Positions 21,909-29,748 are shown, counted from the first letter of the stretch. The stretch is 29,898 bases of DNA from an uncultured Dorea sp. (GCF_934294775.1 NZ_CAKRAH010000030.1:1-29898), one strand, 5' to 3'. Notes: generated from the sequence alone by a model not told the origin. Translations and numbers: made by a program.

Positions 21909-22910
21909 TTATTTTCCCGTAAAATTTGGTGCATATTTGGCTGCCAGTCTGATTGCTTCTATCATGCTGACTGCGCTTACGATTCCTTTTCCTGCGATAT
22001 CGAATGCAGTTCCGTGGTCTACGGATGTACGAAGGATCGGCATACCATTTGTGATCGCGATTGTTTTTTCAAAATCCAGTGTTTTGGTTGCAATATGTCC
22101 CTGATCGTGATACAGAGATAATACGCTTGTGTATTTGCCTTGTGCTGCCTGATGGAATACGGAATCAGCTCCGATTGGCCCTGCTACGTCATAGCCTTCT
22201 TTTTTCAGTTCTTCGATTGCCGGCATGATCTCTTCTACTTCTTCCCATCCGAACAGTCCATGCTCACCGCTATGTGGATTGAGTCCTGCAATTGCCATTG
22301 TTCCTTCTTTTACGCCAAGTCTTTCCAGTGCTTTGGTGCAGCGTTTTACATAATCGATGATCCTGTCTTTTTTGATCATGTCTAACATCTGTCTTAAAGA
22401 TACGTGTCTTGTCAGGAAGAATACACGCATGCCGTTTGTCTCGAACATCGTCAGTGGATCTTCTGTGTTCGTCAATGCGCCAAAAATCTCTGTGTGTCCG
22501 ATATATGGAACCTCTGCTGCGTGAAGGGATTCTTTGTTGATCGGAGTAGTTGCTACAGCGTCAACTTTTCCTGCATTGGCAAGTTCGATACTTTTTGCAA
22601 TATATTCATAGGCTGCCTTTCCGCACATGCCGCTGACTTTTCCATATGCAAATGTGTCCATGTCCACATTATCAAGATCGATCAGGTTCAGTACACCTTT
22701 TTCATCGACTGCTTCTTCCGGTTCCTTGATCAGGTTGATCTTCAGGTCCTCTTCTGTAATCTCGATTGCTTTTTCCACGATTTTCTTATCTCCTACGATC
22801 ACACAGACTGCAATCTGGAATACCTCATCTGATGCAATGGATTTTGCTACGATTTCTGGTCCGACTCCGGCCGGGTCTCCGATTGGTACTGCAATAATTG
22901 GTTTTTTCAT
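21909..22910 (-). CDS. pdxA2: PdxA2-type 4-phospho-D-threonate/erythronate dehydrogenase
   Basis: 333 residues, PdxA family. PdxA2 enzymes oxidise and decarboxylate 4-phosphorylated D-threonate or D-erythronate with NAD to dihydroxyacetone phosphate and CO2, unlike PdxA of vitamin B6 synthesis. Motifs: PIGDPAGVGPEI (10-20), ATTPINKESLHAAEVPYIGHTE with His139, LYHDQGHIATKTLDF and TSVDHGTAFDIAGKG; the His residues bind the divalent metal. The assignment to the PdxA2 branch rests on its position between a DUF1537 kinase and a GntP permease. GAAAGGAAGAGAGAACT precedes the ATG. The gap to gntP is 154 bases. Confidence 0.9.
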   Translation of the reverse strand: MKKPIIAVPIGDPAGVGPEIVAKSIASDEVFQIAVCVIVGDKKIVEKAIEITEEDLKINLIKEPEEAVDEKGVLNLIDLDNVDMDTFAYGKVSGMCGKAAYEYIAKSIELANAGKVDAVATTPINKESLHAAEVPYIGHTEIFGALTNTEDPLTMFETNGMRVFFLTRHVSLRQMLDMIKKDRIIDYVKRCTKALERLGVKEGTMAIAGLNPHSGEHGLFGWEEVEEIMPAIEELKKEGYDVAGPIGADSVFHQAAQGKYTSVLSLYHDQGHIATKTLDFEKTIAITNGMPILRTSVDHGTAFDIAGKGIVSAVSMIEAIRLAAKYAPNFTGK

Positions 22911-23048
22911 AGTTCTCTCTTCCTTTCATTTACTTTACTTTTTTTGCTTCACTTCATGCCATGGATTATTTTGCTGCCAGAGTGTGTCTGAAAAATGCTT
23001 TCTGTAAAATTGCTGGAATGATTTTCAGATACGCTCCAGGCCGTGGCA

Positions 23049-24353
23049 TTAAATATATAATTTTTCTTTCAAATAAGTGATACACTTATTGATTGCATCT
23101 TTATCTCCCTGGCTTCCACCCTTGGTAATGATGTGGACACCTTCGAATTCTCCTTTTAAGAACTGTCCGTACGCTGCCAGCGGGAGTACTTCATCTAACA
23201 GGCTGAGTCCTGCAGTGTCAAATTTCTGGCACACGGCAACGGTTACATCCCCGCCGCTTGTATACAGTCCCTTGAATGTCTCTTCTGCTTTGAAGATCCG
23301 GTATGTAATCTCTGCAAATGCGCTGTTGATCTTGCCGGTTACTTCATCAAGTGAGCAGTTATAACGTTCCATATATGGCTTAAAATCAATACGGTTCTCC
23401 GGATAGATTCCATCACCTGTTACCGTGGATACGATATTTTTATCGCATTCATCAAGAATTGATTTTACAACTCTTGCGATCTCTTTTTCTCTTCGCTCCT
23501 CACCTTCTAAGAGTTCCCTTGTCTTTACGAATTCATTGTGTGTTCTCTGTGACAGCCACAACTCTTCCATCTGGGCGGTTGTATTCGCATTGACACTTCC
23601 TACAACTGCAAGGATCTTGGTTTTCTGTTTTTTCTTATTTGGTGTGATCAGCTTTCTTGATAATGTTGCGGTAAATACCCCCGGATCTACGGTGATCACT
23701 TTTAATCCGCTGGTAATAACTGCATCTGCGATCAGGTCCAGATCTTCCTGTGTGATGCAGTCAAGTGTAATGATCCTGCTTCCTTCTTCCACACATTTTT
23801 TCATCAGATCTGCCAGGTAATGTTTGCCGTGCATCAGATCTTTCATGTAAATAGTTGACACCTTATATTTACTCTGCTGTGCGAACAATGGTCCGACTTC
23901 AGATATCTTAACCGGTGTCTTTGGATCTACAGCAATGTTCGTTTTGTGAAGTGGCAGTCCATTGACCAGCATATAGCCTCCGCATATGATTCTTCCGGAT
24001 GCCGGGAAACACGGTGCAACAACCGCCACATAATCCTCTCCGAGAGCATCCAGCATCGCATCCGTCTCGCTTCCAAGATTCCCTCTTAAGGTGCTGTCAA
24101 TTCTGTTGGCATAGACCTTTACTTCGTCATTCTTAAGCATGTTACAGACATTGTATACACGGTTATAGGCAATCTTTGCATCCACACCCCTGCTGTCGGT
24201 TGGATACAGGACACAGTCACAATCCGCCAGCGTCGATAATTCGATCCGTTCAGCATTCATCACTGTATATGCTTTGTAATTCATCTTTTTTAGTAATACT
24301 CCTGTCGCATTGGCCCCCGTCAGGTCATCTGCGATTACAACACACTGCGGCAT
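23049..24353 (-). CDS. dtnK: Four-carbon acid sugar kinase (DUF1537), D-threonate/D-erythronate kinase type
   Basis: 434 residues from ATG 24353; AGGAG lies 7 bases before it, but only one base before the other ATG at 24359. N-terminal substrate domain: VVIADDLTGANATGV (6-19), YPTDSRG, RIDSTLRGNLGSE (84-96). C-terminal nucleotide domain: YTSGGDVTVAV and ITKGGSQGDKDAI. DUF1537 proteins phosphorylate D-threonate, D-erythronate or 3-oxo-tetronate at the 4-position; a neighbouring pdxA2 is the known sign of DtnK/DenK. Which of the two acids is used cannot be told from sequence. First gene of the operon; the promoter is at 24415-24443. Confidence 0.9.
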   Translation of the reverse strand: MPQCVVIADDLTGANATGVLLKKMNYKAYTVMNAERIELSTLADCDCVLYPTDSRGVDAKIAYNRVYNVCNMLKNDEVKVYANRIDSTLRGNLGSETDAMLDALGEDYVAVVAPCFPASGRIICGGYMLVNGLPLHKTNIAVDPKTPVKISEVGPLFAQQSKYKVSTIYMKDLMHGKHYLADLMKKCVEEGSRIITLDCITQEDLDLIADAVITSGLKVITVDPGVFTATLSRKLITPNKKKQKTKILAVVGSVNANTTAQMEELWLSQRTHNEFVKTRELLEGEERREKEIARVVKSILDECDKNIVSTVTGDGIYPENRIDFKPYMERYNCSLDEVTGKINSAFAEITYRIFKAEETFKGLYTSGGDVTVAVCQKFDTAGLSLLDEVLPLAAYGQFLKGEFEGVHIITKGGSQGDKDAINKCITYLKEKLYI

Positions 24354-24396
24354 ATTCATTCTCCTTTTTTATTATTACATTTTCGAACATTTTCTC

Positions 24397-24440
24397 TTGT
24401 TTGTTTATGTTTATATTTTATCTCTTTTGTTCGTTTATGT
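24397..24440 (-). promoter_or_regulatory. DeoR-like direct-repeat operator at dtnK
   Basis: Plus-strand TTGTTTGTTTATGT (24397-24410) and TTGTTCGTTTATGT (24427-24440) are direct repeats with 30-bp period and one mismatch. One overlaps the -35, the other lies just past the -10. Tandem TTTGTTT-like repeats are typical of DeoR family repressors; the regulator at 18129-18893 is a candidate. Confidence 0.55.
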
Positions 24441-24443
24441 CAA
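24415..24443 (-). promoter_or_regulatory. Promoter of the dtnK-pdxA2-gntP operon
   Basis: On the minus strand consensus TTGACA (plus 24438-24443), a 17-bp spacer and TAAAAT (plus 24415-24420). Leader length to the ATG is about 55 nt. Confidence 0.82.
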
Positions 24444-24566
24444 TATAATCTATTTTTTGTCAATCTTTTTGTTTGAATTCACAATTATCAATGTTCATTT
24501 TTGTTTACTTTTTTTATTTTAGTCAAGTGGATATTCGCAATCCGCTTCGCTACTTGATTTGGTAAA

Positions 24567-24628
24567 GAAAAGCCAGCCAAAGAACCTTATCGATTTTTTC
24601 AAAACCTCATTTCTTTGGCCGGCCTTTT
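24567..24628 (-). terminator. Terminator after gntP copy 2
   Basis: AAAAGCCAGCCAAAGAA (from 24568) pairs with TTCTTTGGCCGGCCTTTT (24611-24628) with one bulge and one mismatch. The minus-strand side ends in GGCTTTTCTTT. It lies about 40 bases after the permease stop and differs in sequence from the terminator of copy 1. Confidence 0.7.
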
Positions 24629-24668
24629 AACCTGTTTGTTTTAGATATTATATTCTTCTAAATTCTGT

Positions 24669-26081
24669 CTACATGAAGATATTGAGAATCAGTACTTCTA
24701 CTACACCGACTGCCCATGCGACCGTTGATGTAACTGACCAGATCGTCAACTGGTCTTTTGCTTCGCTGACTCCTAAGGTTCTGTTTACTACCCAGAAGTA
24801 ACTGTCGTTAAAGTATCCGAAGAATAAAGATCCTACACAGCATGCCACTGCTCCGAGGATCGGGCTTACGCCTGATGCTGCTATGATTGGTGCTGTGATA
24901 CTTGCTGCTGTTGTCATTGCTACTGTTCCTGATCCCTGGATGAATCTCATTGCTGTTGAGATCAGAAGTGGCAGGATGATGATCGGGATTGCTGTCTTTG
25001 CAAGTCCTTCTGCCATAAATGTTCCAAGTCCGGAATCTTTGATGATCTGTCCAAGGGCTCCGCCACCACCTGTTACCAGCATGATGATTCCGGCTGATGC
25101 CATTCCTTTTTCCATCTCTGCAAGGGCTTCGTGTCTGTCAAGATTTCTTCCAAGTGTAAGGATTGCTACGATCAGTCCAAGTCCTACCGCTACGATCGGC
25201 TGTCCAAGGAATACGAGGATGTTCATGAATCCTTCTGTTTTTCCCATTGCGGATGCAACCGTGTTGATTAAGATCAGGATAATCGGTACGATCAGTGGCA
25301 TGAAGGATTCCAGTGCTCCCGGCACGCCTGTCATATCCATTGCAAATGCTGCTTCGTAGTCTGGCTCCTGATATGGTGCTTCTACGATTTCTCCCTCTTC
25401 GTTCGGGATTCTGTAATATTTTTTAGAAAGGAACATTCTTGCATATGCGATACATGCAATTGCCATCGGCAGTGCAAGTACCAGTGTCAGTAAGATGAAC
25501 TTTCCTACATCTACTCCGAAGATTCCGCAGACTCCTAAAGGTCCCGGTGTCGGTGGTACTAAAGAGTGTGTGATTACAAGACCGGCTGCAAGTGCAGCTC
25601 CAAGTCCGATCACTGATTTCTTTGTTGCTTTTGAAATAGCTTTTGCGATTGGTGCCAGTACGACGAATCCAGAATCGCAGAAGATCGGGATGGATACTAA
25701 GAATCCTGTCAGTGCCAGGGCTTCTTCTTCTCTCTTCTTACCAAAGAGTTTCAAGAATGTATGTGCCATTCTCTTAGCTGCTCCTGTCACCTCGAAGATC
25801 TGACCCATCATAACGCCAAATCCAATGATGATACCAATACTTCCCAGAGTTCCGCCAAACCCGGAAGTAATCGAATTTACAATACCAAATGTTTTCTCTA
25901 CTCCGTCTACTTCAATCGTGATATTTGTAAGTGGCATGCCGCCAATCACACCAACTACAACTGTACATACGATCAATGCTAAAAATGCCTGAATCTTTGT
26001 CTTTAATACCAGGAAGATCAGAAGAGCGATACCTACGCCCAGACCGATCAACATCCGTTCCCCACTAAGTCCGTTTACCAT
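24669..26081 (-). CDS. GntP family gluconate/acid-sugar permease (copy 2)
   Basis: 470 residues, identical in every residue to the permease at 20342-21754 (offset 4327 bases, no indels). It ends the garR-kinase-gntP operon. It uses TAG as stop where copy 1 uses TAA, and three other silent changes lie in the last ~55 bases; the rest of the coding DNA matches. The ribosome binding site (AGGAGGTCTGGTT) is similar but the upstream DNA is unrelated. Function as for copy 1: proton-coupled import of a small sugar acid. The presence of one identical carrier in two catabolic operons suggests both operons act on substrates the same carrier accepts (inference). Confidence 0.95.
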   Translation of the reverse strand: MVNGLSGERMLIGLGVGIALLIFLVLKTKIQAFLALIVCTVVVGVIGGMPLTNITIEVDGVEKTFGIVNSITSGFGGTLGSIGIIIGFGVMMGQIFEVTGAAKRMAHTFLKLFGKKREEEALALTGFLVSIPIFCDSGFVVLAPIAKAISKATKKSVIGLGAALAAGLVITHSLVPPTPGPLGVCGIFGVDVGKFILLTLVLALPMAIACIAYARMFLSKKYYRIPNEEGEIVEAPYQEPDYEAAFAMDMTGVPGALESFMPLIVPIILILINTVASAMGKTEGFMNILVFLGQPIVAVGLGLIVAILTLGRNLDRHEALAEMEKGMASAGIIMLVTGGGGALGQIIKDSGLGTFMAEGLAKTAIPIIILPLLISTAMRFIQGSGTVAMTTAASITAPIIAASGVSPILGAVACCVGSLFFGYFNDSYFWVVNRTLGVSEAKDQLTIWSVTSTVAWAVGVVEVLILNIFM

Positions 26082-26118
26082 AACCAGACCTCCTATGTTC
26101 TCTCTTTTCTTGCGTTGC

Positions 26119-26146
26119 GCTGCAGAGTTTTTTATTTCTCTGCAGC
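26119..26146 (-). repeat. Leader hairpin before gntP copy 2
   Basis: GCTGCAGAG (26119-26127) and CTCTGCAGC (26138-26146) are perfect 9-bp arms around a 10-base T-rich (plus strand) loop. It lies 38 bases upstream of the permease ATG. No T tract follows on the minus strand, so it is more likely an mRNA stability or processing hairpin than a terminator. Confidence 0.55.
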
Positions 26147-26188
26147 AGTTTCCTTTATTATGATTTCAATATTTTTATTTTGATATTG

Positions 26189-26217
26189 TTACTGTTCACA
26201 CGTTGTGCAAACAGTAA
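26189..26217 (-). repeat. Inverted repeat between the DUF1537 kinase and gntP copy 2
   Basis: TTACTGTT (26189-26196) and AACAGTAA (26210-26217), with inner CACA/TGTG and a two-base bulge. Possible intercistronic hairpin or operator; no T tract on the minus strand. Confidence 0.45.
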
Positions 26218-26273
26218 TCTGATATTTTCTATATCTTTCAGATTGCTGTATATTCCGCCATTTTTGCAATCTT

Positions 26274-27698
26274 TTACTTTTCTGTCAGTACTTCTACTGC
26301 TTCTCTAAGCGTTGTGATCTCTCCTACATTTCCAGGGAAGATGACATATGGTGTCAGAGGGAATTTGCTCTCCTCGCCTGTCTGCCATACCGGAATTCCA
26401 GGTTTGATCTGTCCAAGTACGTTTGCTTTTTTCACTGCAAGTGCCTTTGTTCCTACATCACTCGAAGTAATTCCACCTTTTGCGATAACGAAGCTTGGTG
26501 TAACACTTAAGCGTCCGACCAGTGACTGTACTGCATCTGAGATCTTTACAGACAGTCTCAGTTCATCTTCTTTATCGCCTGTATCTGCTGTGATCAGTGC
26601 TCTTGTTGTGTAACAGCACACTGTCTTTCCTGCTTTGATGCACTTTTCTTCCAGATCCAGACATCTCTGTACTTCTTTTTCAAATGCTTCATCATCTTTT
26701 ACCAGTGTCGCATCCAGTTCGATGAATTCAATGTCTGTCAGCTTCTTCAGCTCTTCTACCTGTTTGGTAGTCTTATCTGTATGGGATCCTACCACGATGA
26801 TTCCACCGTTCGTAGTCTCTTTTACTACCATCTGTTCTCTTGTAAGAAGCGGCTGGTCAGTTACTCCGCCCATAACCTTTACGATAGCTGCTGCTGTACG
26901 GAACATGAATACTTTTCCTTTTGCCATTGCTCTGTATAATGCTACACAGAATACTTTTACATCTGCATAATCCACAGCATTTACAATAATCTTGTTAAAG
27001 TCTTTGACCGCCATCAATTCTTCTTCAATCTTATCGATATTCATGTCATGGATATCTTCCAGGGAAATGCAAGTAACATCAGAAGCTTTGTACGCTCCTT
27101 TTGTCTTCTCTTCTACATATTCCGGCATTGTTGCTGCACTGTAGCCAAATGTCTTGTCTTTGGCAAATTCTGTCTCATTTGCAGGGATCAGTTCATCACC
27201 GTATTTTACATAATGTACATCATCGATTGTGAATCTTCCTCCTTCTTTGAAGAACGGGCAAAGGATTTCTCCATCGATGGTCTTTCCTGTATTTGCTTCA
27301 TAATTTTTCTTAAGAAGTTCTGTCTCCAGTGGATAATGTCCGCGGAGTGTAGAGTCACTTCTGCTGATGAAGATGTATTCTTTTCCTGTCTCTTTTGCAA
27401 CTTCATCTACAACAGCTGCGATATCATTGTGTGCTTTTGTTGTCTGCTCAGCTGTAAATCCTCTGGAATTTGTCAGGACATAGAATAAATTATTCTCTTC
27501 TTCAAATCCCTGACGGATCGTATCTTTTTCCCAGTTGGTATATACGGAAATGTCATGTACCGTCTGGACTCCTGTCGGGTCATCATCTAAGACAACGATC
27601 TTTTTATTGTTTTTTTCGATTTCTTTTTTTAACAGCTCATCGATATAAGCTTCATCTATCTTCTTATATGAAGTTAATACTTCTGCATTCAGTGCCAT
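26274..27698 (-). CDS. DUF1537 four-carbon acid sugar kinase family protein, DDDPTGVQ subgroup
   Basis: 474 residues from ATG 27698 (MALNAEVLTSYKK); AGGAG lies 7 bases before it and makes the earlier ATG at 27704 and the start at 27728 unlikely. The DUF1537 fold is clear: VVLDDDPTGVQTVHDI (35-50), TNSRGFT, SRSDSTLRGHYPLE (112-125), IIVVGSHTDKTTKQVE, and C-terminal FVIAKGGITSSDVG and VIFPGNVGEITTL. The nucleotide/substrate box reads DDDPTGVQ rather than the DDLTGA of DtnK, and an extra ~30-residue N-terminal helix is present, so it is a distant paralogue. Its substrate is unassigned; garR next to it suggests a hydroxy acid made or consumed by a GarR-like dehydrogenase. Confidence 0.88.
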   Translation of the reverse strand: MALNAEVLTSYKKIDEAYIDELLKKEIEKNNKKIVVLDDDPTGVQTVHDISVYTNWEKDTIRQGFEEENNLFYVLTNSRGFTAEQTTKAHNDIAAVVDEVAKETGKEYIFISRSDSTLRGHYPLETELLKKNYEANTGKTIDGEILCPFFKEGGRFTIDDVHYVKYGDELIPANETEFAKDKTFGYSAATMPEYVEEKTKGAYKASDVTCISLEDIHDMNIDKIEEELMAVKDFNKIIVNAVDYADVKVFCVALYRAMAKGKVFMFRTAAAIVKVMGGVTDQPLLTREQMVVKETTNGGIIVVGSHTDKTTKQVEELKKLTDIEFIELDATLVKDDEAFEKEVQRCLDLEEKCIKAGKTVCCYTTRALITADTGDKEDELRLSVKISDAVQSLVGRLSVTPSFVIAKGGITSSDVGTKALAVKKANVLGQIKPGIPVWQTGEESKFPLTPYVIFPGNVGEITTLREAVEVLTEK

Positions 27699-27760
27699 GT
27701 CCATTCTCCTTATCTTTTTTGATTTCACTTATTTTGTAATCTCTTGAACGTTCCTGTTAT

Positions 27761-27800
27761 GTGCCCCGGCCACAGTTTTATTCTGCGGCCGGTCCGGCAC
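27761..27800 (-). repeat. GC-rich intercistronic hairpin between garR and the DUF1537 kinase
   Basis: GTGCC-CCGGCC-CAG (from 27761) pairs with CTG-GGCCGG-GGCAC (to 27800), with small bulges, around TTTTATT. No T tract follows on the minus strand. It likely stabilises or processes the transcript rather than ending it. Confidence 0.55.
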
Positions 27801-27817
27801 TTATATCTTTCTTTTTA

Positions 27818-28708
27818 TTATTCTTCTGTTTTCTTTACTTCTACGTCAGCAAGTTTTTCGAAGTACTGAACAATTCCGCCGTGGTCGTCATTCATATGTC
27901 CATGGATCTTCAGTGTCTGAAGGATTTCATACAGCTGTGCTGTGTATGGAATCGGCACGTCGATAGAATGTGCTGTATTTACTACGTTCTTGATATCTTT
28001 GTGGTTGATTCTGATTGGTCCGCCCGGTTTGAAGTTACGCTCGATGATCATTGGGATCTTAGCATCAAGTACTGCACTTCCTGCAAGTCCTCCGCGGATT
28101 GCGTGGTATACTTTTTCCGGATCAGCACCTGCTTTTGTTGCAAGTACAAATGCTTCTGATACAACTGCGATTGTGTTGTTAACGATTACCTGGTTGGCAA
28201 GTTTTGTAACACTTCCGCTTCCGCTTCCACCAATTAAAAGTGCTGAAGATCCAAGAATGTCAAAATATTCTTTCATTGCATCAAAGTCTTTCTGGTCTCC
28301 ACCAGCCATGATTGCAAGTGTTCCTGCAACTGCTCCCGGTTCTCCACCAGATACAGGTGCGTCTACAAATCCAACACCTTTGGCCTTCAGTCCTTCGTAG
28401 CATTCTTTTGATTCTACCGGTGTTACGGAACTCATATCACATACAACTGTTCCTTCTTTGATTGTGGAAGCAACTCCTCCCTCGTCGAATAAGATGGATT
28501 TTGAAATTGCGCCGCTTGGTACCATGATGATGATTCTTTCACACTGTTCACCGATCTCTGCATATGTAGCTTCTGTTGCTCCTGCTGCTACAACGTCTGC
28601 AACTGCTTCTTTGTTCAGGTCAGATACCAGAAGTTCTACACCTGCTTTTAATAAGTTCTTTGCCATCGGTCTTCCCATGATACCAAGTCCAATAAATCCT
28701 ACTTTCAT
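27818..28708 (-). CDS. garR: NAD-dependent beta-hydroxyacid dehydrogenase, GarR/tartronate semialdehyde reductase type
   Basis: 296 residues from ATG 28708 (MKVGFIGLGIMGRPMAKNLL); GGAAG lies 8 bases before it. Reversibly oxidises a beta-hydroxy acid, such as D-glycerate to tartronate semialdehyde. N-terminal Rossmann fold with GLGIMG (7-12), substrate signature DAPVSGGEPGA (116-126), and catalytic Lys169 in GSGSVTKLANQ. The GarR name is by family; related LtnD enzymes oxidise L-threonate, and that role is possible given the DUF1537 kinase next door. No otnC aldolase or otnI isomerase gene is in the window, so the complete L-threonate route is not shown. First gene of its operon. Confidence 0.9.
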   Translation of the reverse strand: MKVGFIGLGIMGRPMAKNLLKAGVELLVSDLNKEAVADVVAAGATEATYAEIGEQCERIIIMVPSGAISKSILFDEGGVASTIKEGTVVCDMSSVTPVESKECYEGLKAKGVGFVDAPVSGGEPGAVAGTLAIMAGGDQKDFDAMKEYFDILGSSALLIGGSGSGSVTKLANQVIVNNTIAVVSEAFVLATKAGADPEKVYHAIRGGLAGSAVLDAKIPMIIERNFKPGGPIRINHKDIKNVVNTAHSIDVPIPYTAQLYEILQTLKIHGHMNDDHGGIVQYFEKLADVEVKKTEE

Positions 28709-28846
28709 TTGTTTTACTTCCTTTCTTTTTTTACATCTTCCAGTTTTCACACCAGAACGAACATGTAGCGTTTTCTTTTCTTTATTTTCATGTTCATCTG
28801 TGTTCTTTTCCCGTGTGATGTATCGTTCTTTTTTGTTTCTGACTTC

Positions 28847-28875
28847 ACTTTACTACATACCGGTATACCGGTCAA
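28847..28875 (-). promoter_or_regulatory. Promoter of the garR operon with overlapping operator
   Basis: On the minus strand TTGACC (plus 28870-28875), a 17-bp spacer and TAAAGT (plus 28847-28852). The perfect palindrome ACCGGTATACCGGT (28859-28872) occupies the spacer and touches the -35. Its GGTATACC core is typical of GntR/FCD family operators, so the divergent regulator probably represses here. Confidence 0.7.
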
Positions 28876-29010
28876 GATGTTATTTATGTTTCTCCTTTTT
28901 CTACAGTTTTCCGCCTTTGTTTTTGTACATTTTTCACATATAATCTTGTTTTAGTCTGTTATATTTTTAACATCTTAAACAATATTTTCACACTGCTTTT
29001 TCCTTTCTAC

Positions 29011-29039
29011 TTGACCAATCTATAACCATAATGTATGAT
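29011..29039 (+). promoter_or_regulatory. Promoter of the gntR gene
   Basis: TTGACC (29011-29016), a 17-bp spacer and TATGAT (29034-29039). The leader to the ATG is about 58 nt. Confidence 0.68.
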
Positions 29040-29103
29040 ATTTGTAGTGAAAAGCGCATGTATTTTGTTAAATAAATAATTATTGTAAAATAAAGGAGCT
29101 ACT

Positions 29104-29748
29104 ATGAAACCATTAAACGAACAGGCATATAATTATCTCCAGAATCTGATCATGGAGAATCATTTTTCCTATCAGGAAGTGTATTCTGAGACGAAATTAT
29201 CAAAAGAGCTCGGAATATCCAGAACCCCTCTCCGGGATGCCGTGCACAGACTTGCACAGGAGGGATATATTGATATTATTCCAAGCAAAGGATTCATGCT
29301 GCATCAAATGAACAGAAAAGATGTAAACGAAACATTCCAGGTGCGCTCGGCCCTTGAGACCTACTGCACCGTTCAGATCACAAAGGAATCTACCAGCCGC
29401 AAAGCCAAGAAGCTTTTTAAAGAGCTGGACTGGATCATGGAATGTATGAAAGATATTATGGAAACGACACATTCGATCAAGGAATTTTCAGAGTATGATT
29501 TCCAGTTTCATACGAAGATCATTGATTATCTGGAAAATGATCAGTTTTCCAATGTGTTTGCGATGTTCATGTACCGTATGAAACGGCTCGCTGAGTTGTC
29601 GCTTTCCCACCGTGGACGAATGGAGCAGACATATCAGGAGCATATGGATATTCTGGATTGTATGAAGGCCGGGGAGACGAAGAAGATATATGAGACGACT
29701 TTGAGGCATATGGAGACGCCTCGGTTTATTAATCTGGAGGATTTGTAG
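29104..29748 (+). CDS. GntR family regulator, FCD (FadR) subfamily
   Basis: 214 residues. Winged helix-turn-helix at 1-70: ETKLSKELGISRTPLRDAVHRLAQEGYIDIIPSKGF. The C-terminal all-helical FCD domain (about 75-210) carries metal/ligand residues in EYDFQFHTKI (Asp and His), EHMDILD (His) and LRHME (His). FCD regulators commonly sense carboxylic or sugar acids. It is transcribed away from the garR operon, with a GntR-type palindrome in the garR promoter, so it most likely controls that operon in response to the acid or its product (inference). AAAGGAGCTACT precedes the ATG. The hairpin element copy 2 follows its stop by 25 bases. Confidence 0.93.
   Translation: MKPLNEQAYNYLQNLIMENHFSYQEVYSETKLSKELGISRTPLRDAVHRLAQEGYIDIIPSKGFMLHQMNRKDVNETFQVRSALETYCTVQITKESTSRKAKKLFKELDWIMECMKDIMETTHSIKEFSEYDFQFHTKIIDYLENDQFSNVFAMFMYRMKRLAELSLSHRGRMEQTYQEHMDILDCMKAGETKKIYETTLRHMETPRFINLEDL

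Larger units (their letters stand above)
24354..24668. promoter_or_regulatory. Intergenic region between gntP copy 2 and dtnK
   Basis: This 315-base, AT-rich, gene-free stretch holds, from right to left: the gntP copy 2 terminator (24567-24628), an inverted repeat at 24523-24557 (TCAAGT/ACTTGA with inner AAGTGGAT/ATCCGCTT), a run of TTTGTTT motifs between 24460 and 24515, and the dtnK promoter with its direct repeats (24397-24443). Confidence 0.7.
28709..29103. promoter_or_regulatory. Divergent garR / gntR control region
   Basis: This 395-base gene-free stretch contains the garR promoter with a palindrome (28847-28875) and the gntR promoter (29011-29039). In the garR leader, GAACATG (28759-28765) and CATGTTC (28789-28795) are inverted and may form a hairpin. 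The remaining sequence is AT-rich without other structure that I could support. Confidence 0.7.

Noticed and set aside
23077..23364. Plus-strand frames opposite dtnK, gntP and the DUF1537 kinase
   Set aside because: They are antisense shadows of highly conserved minus-strand genes, without start signals. Those opposite gntP appear twice only because the gene is duplicated.
20342..26081. Composite transposon bounded by the two gntP copies
   Set aside because: The repeats are permease genes in direct orientation with no transposase, terminal inverted repeats or target duplications.
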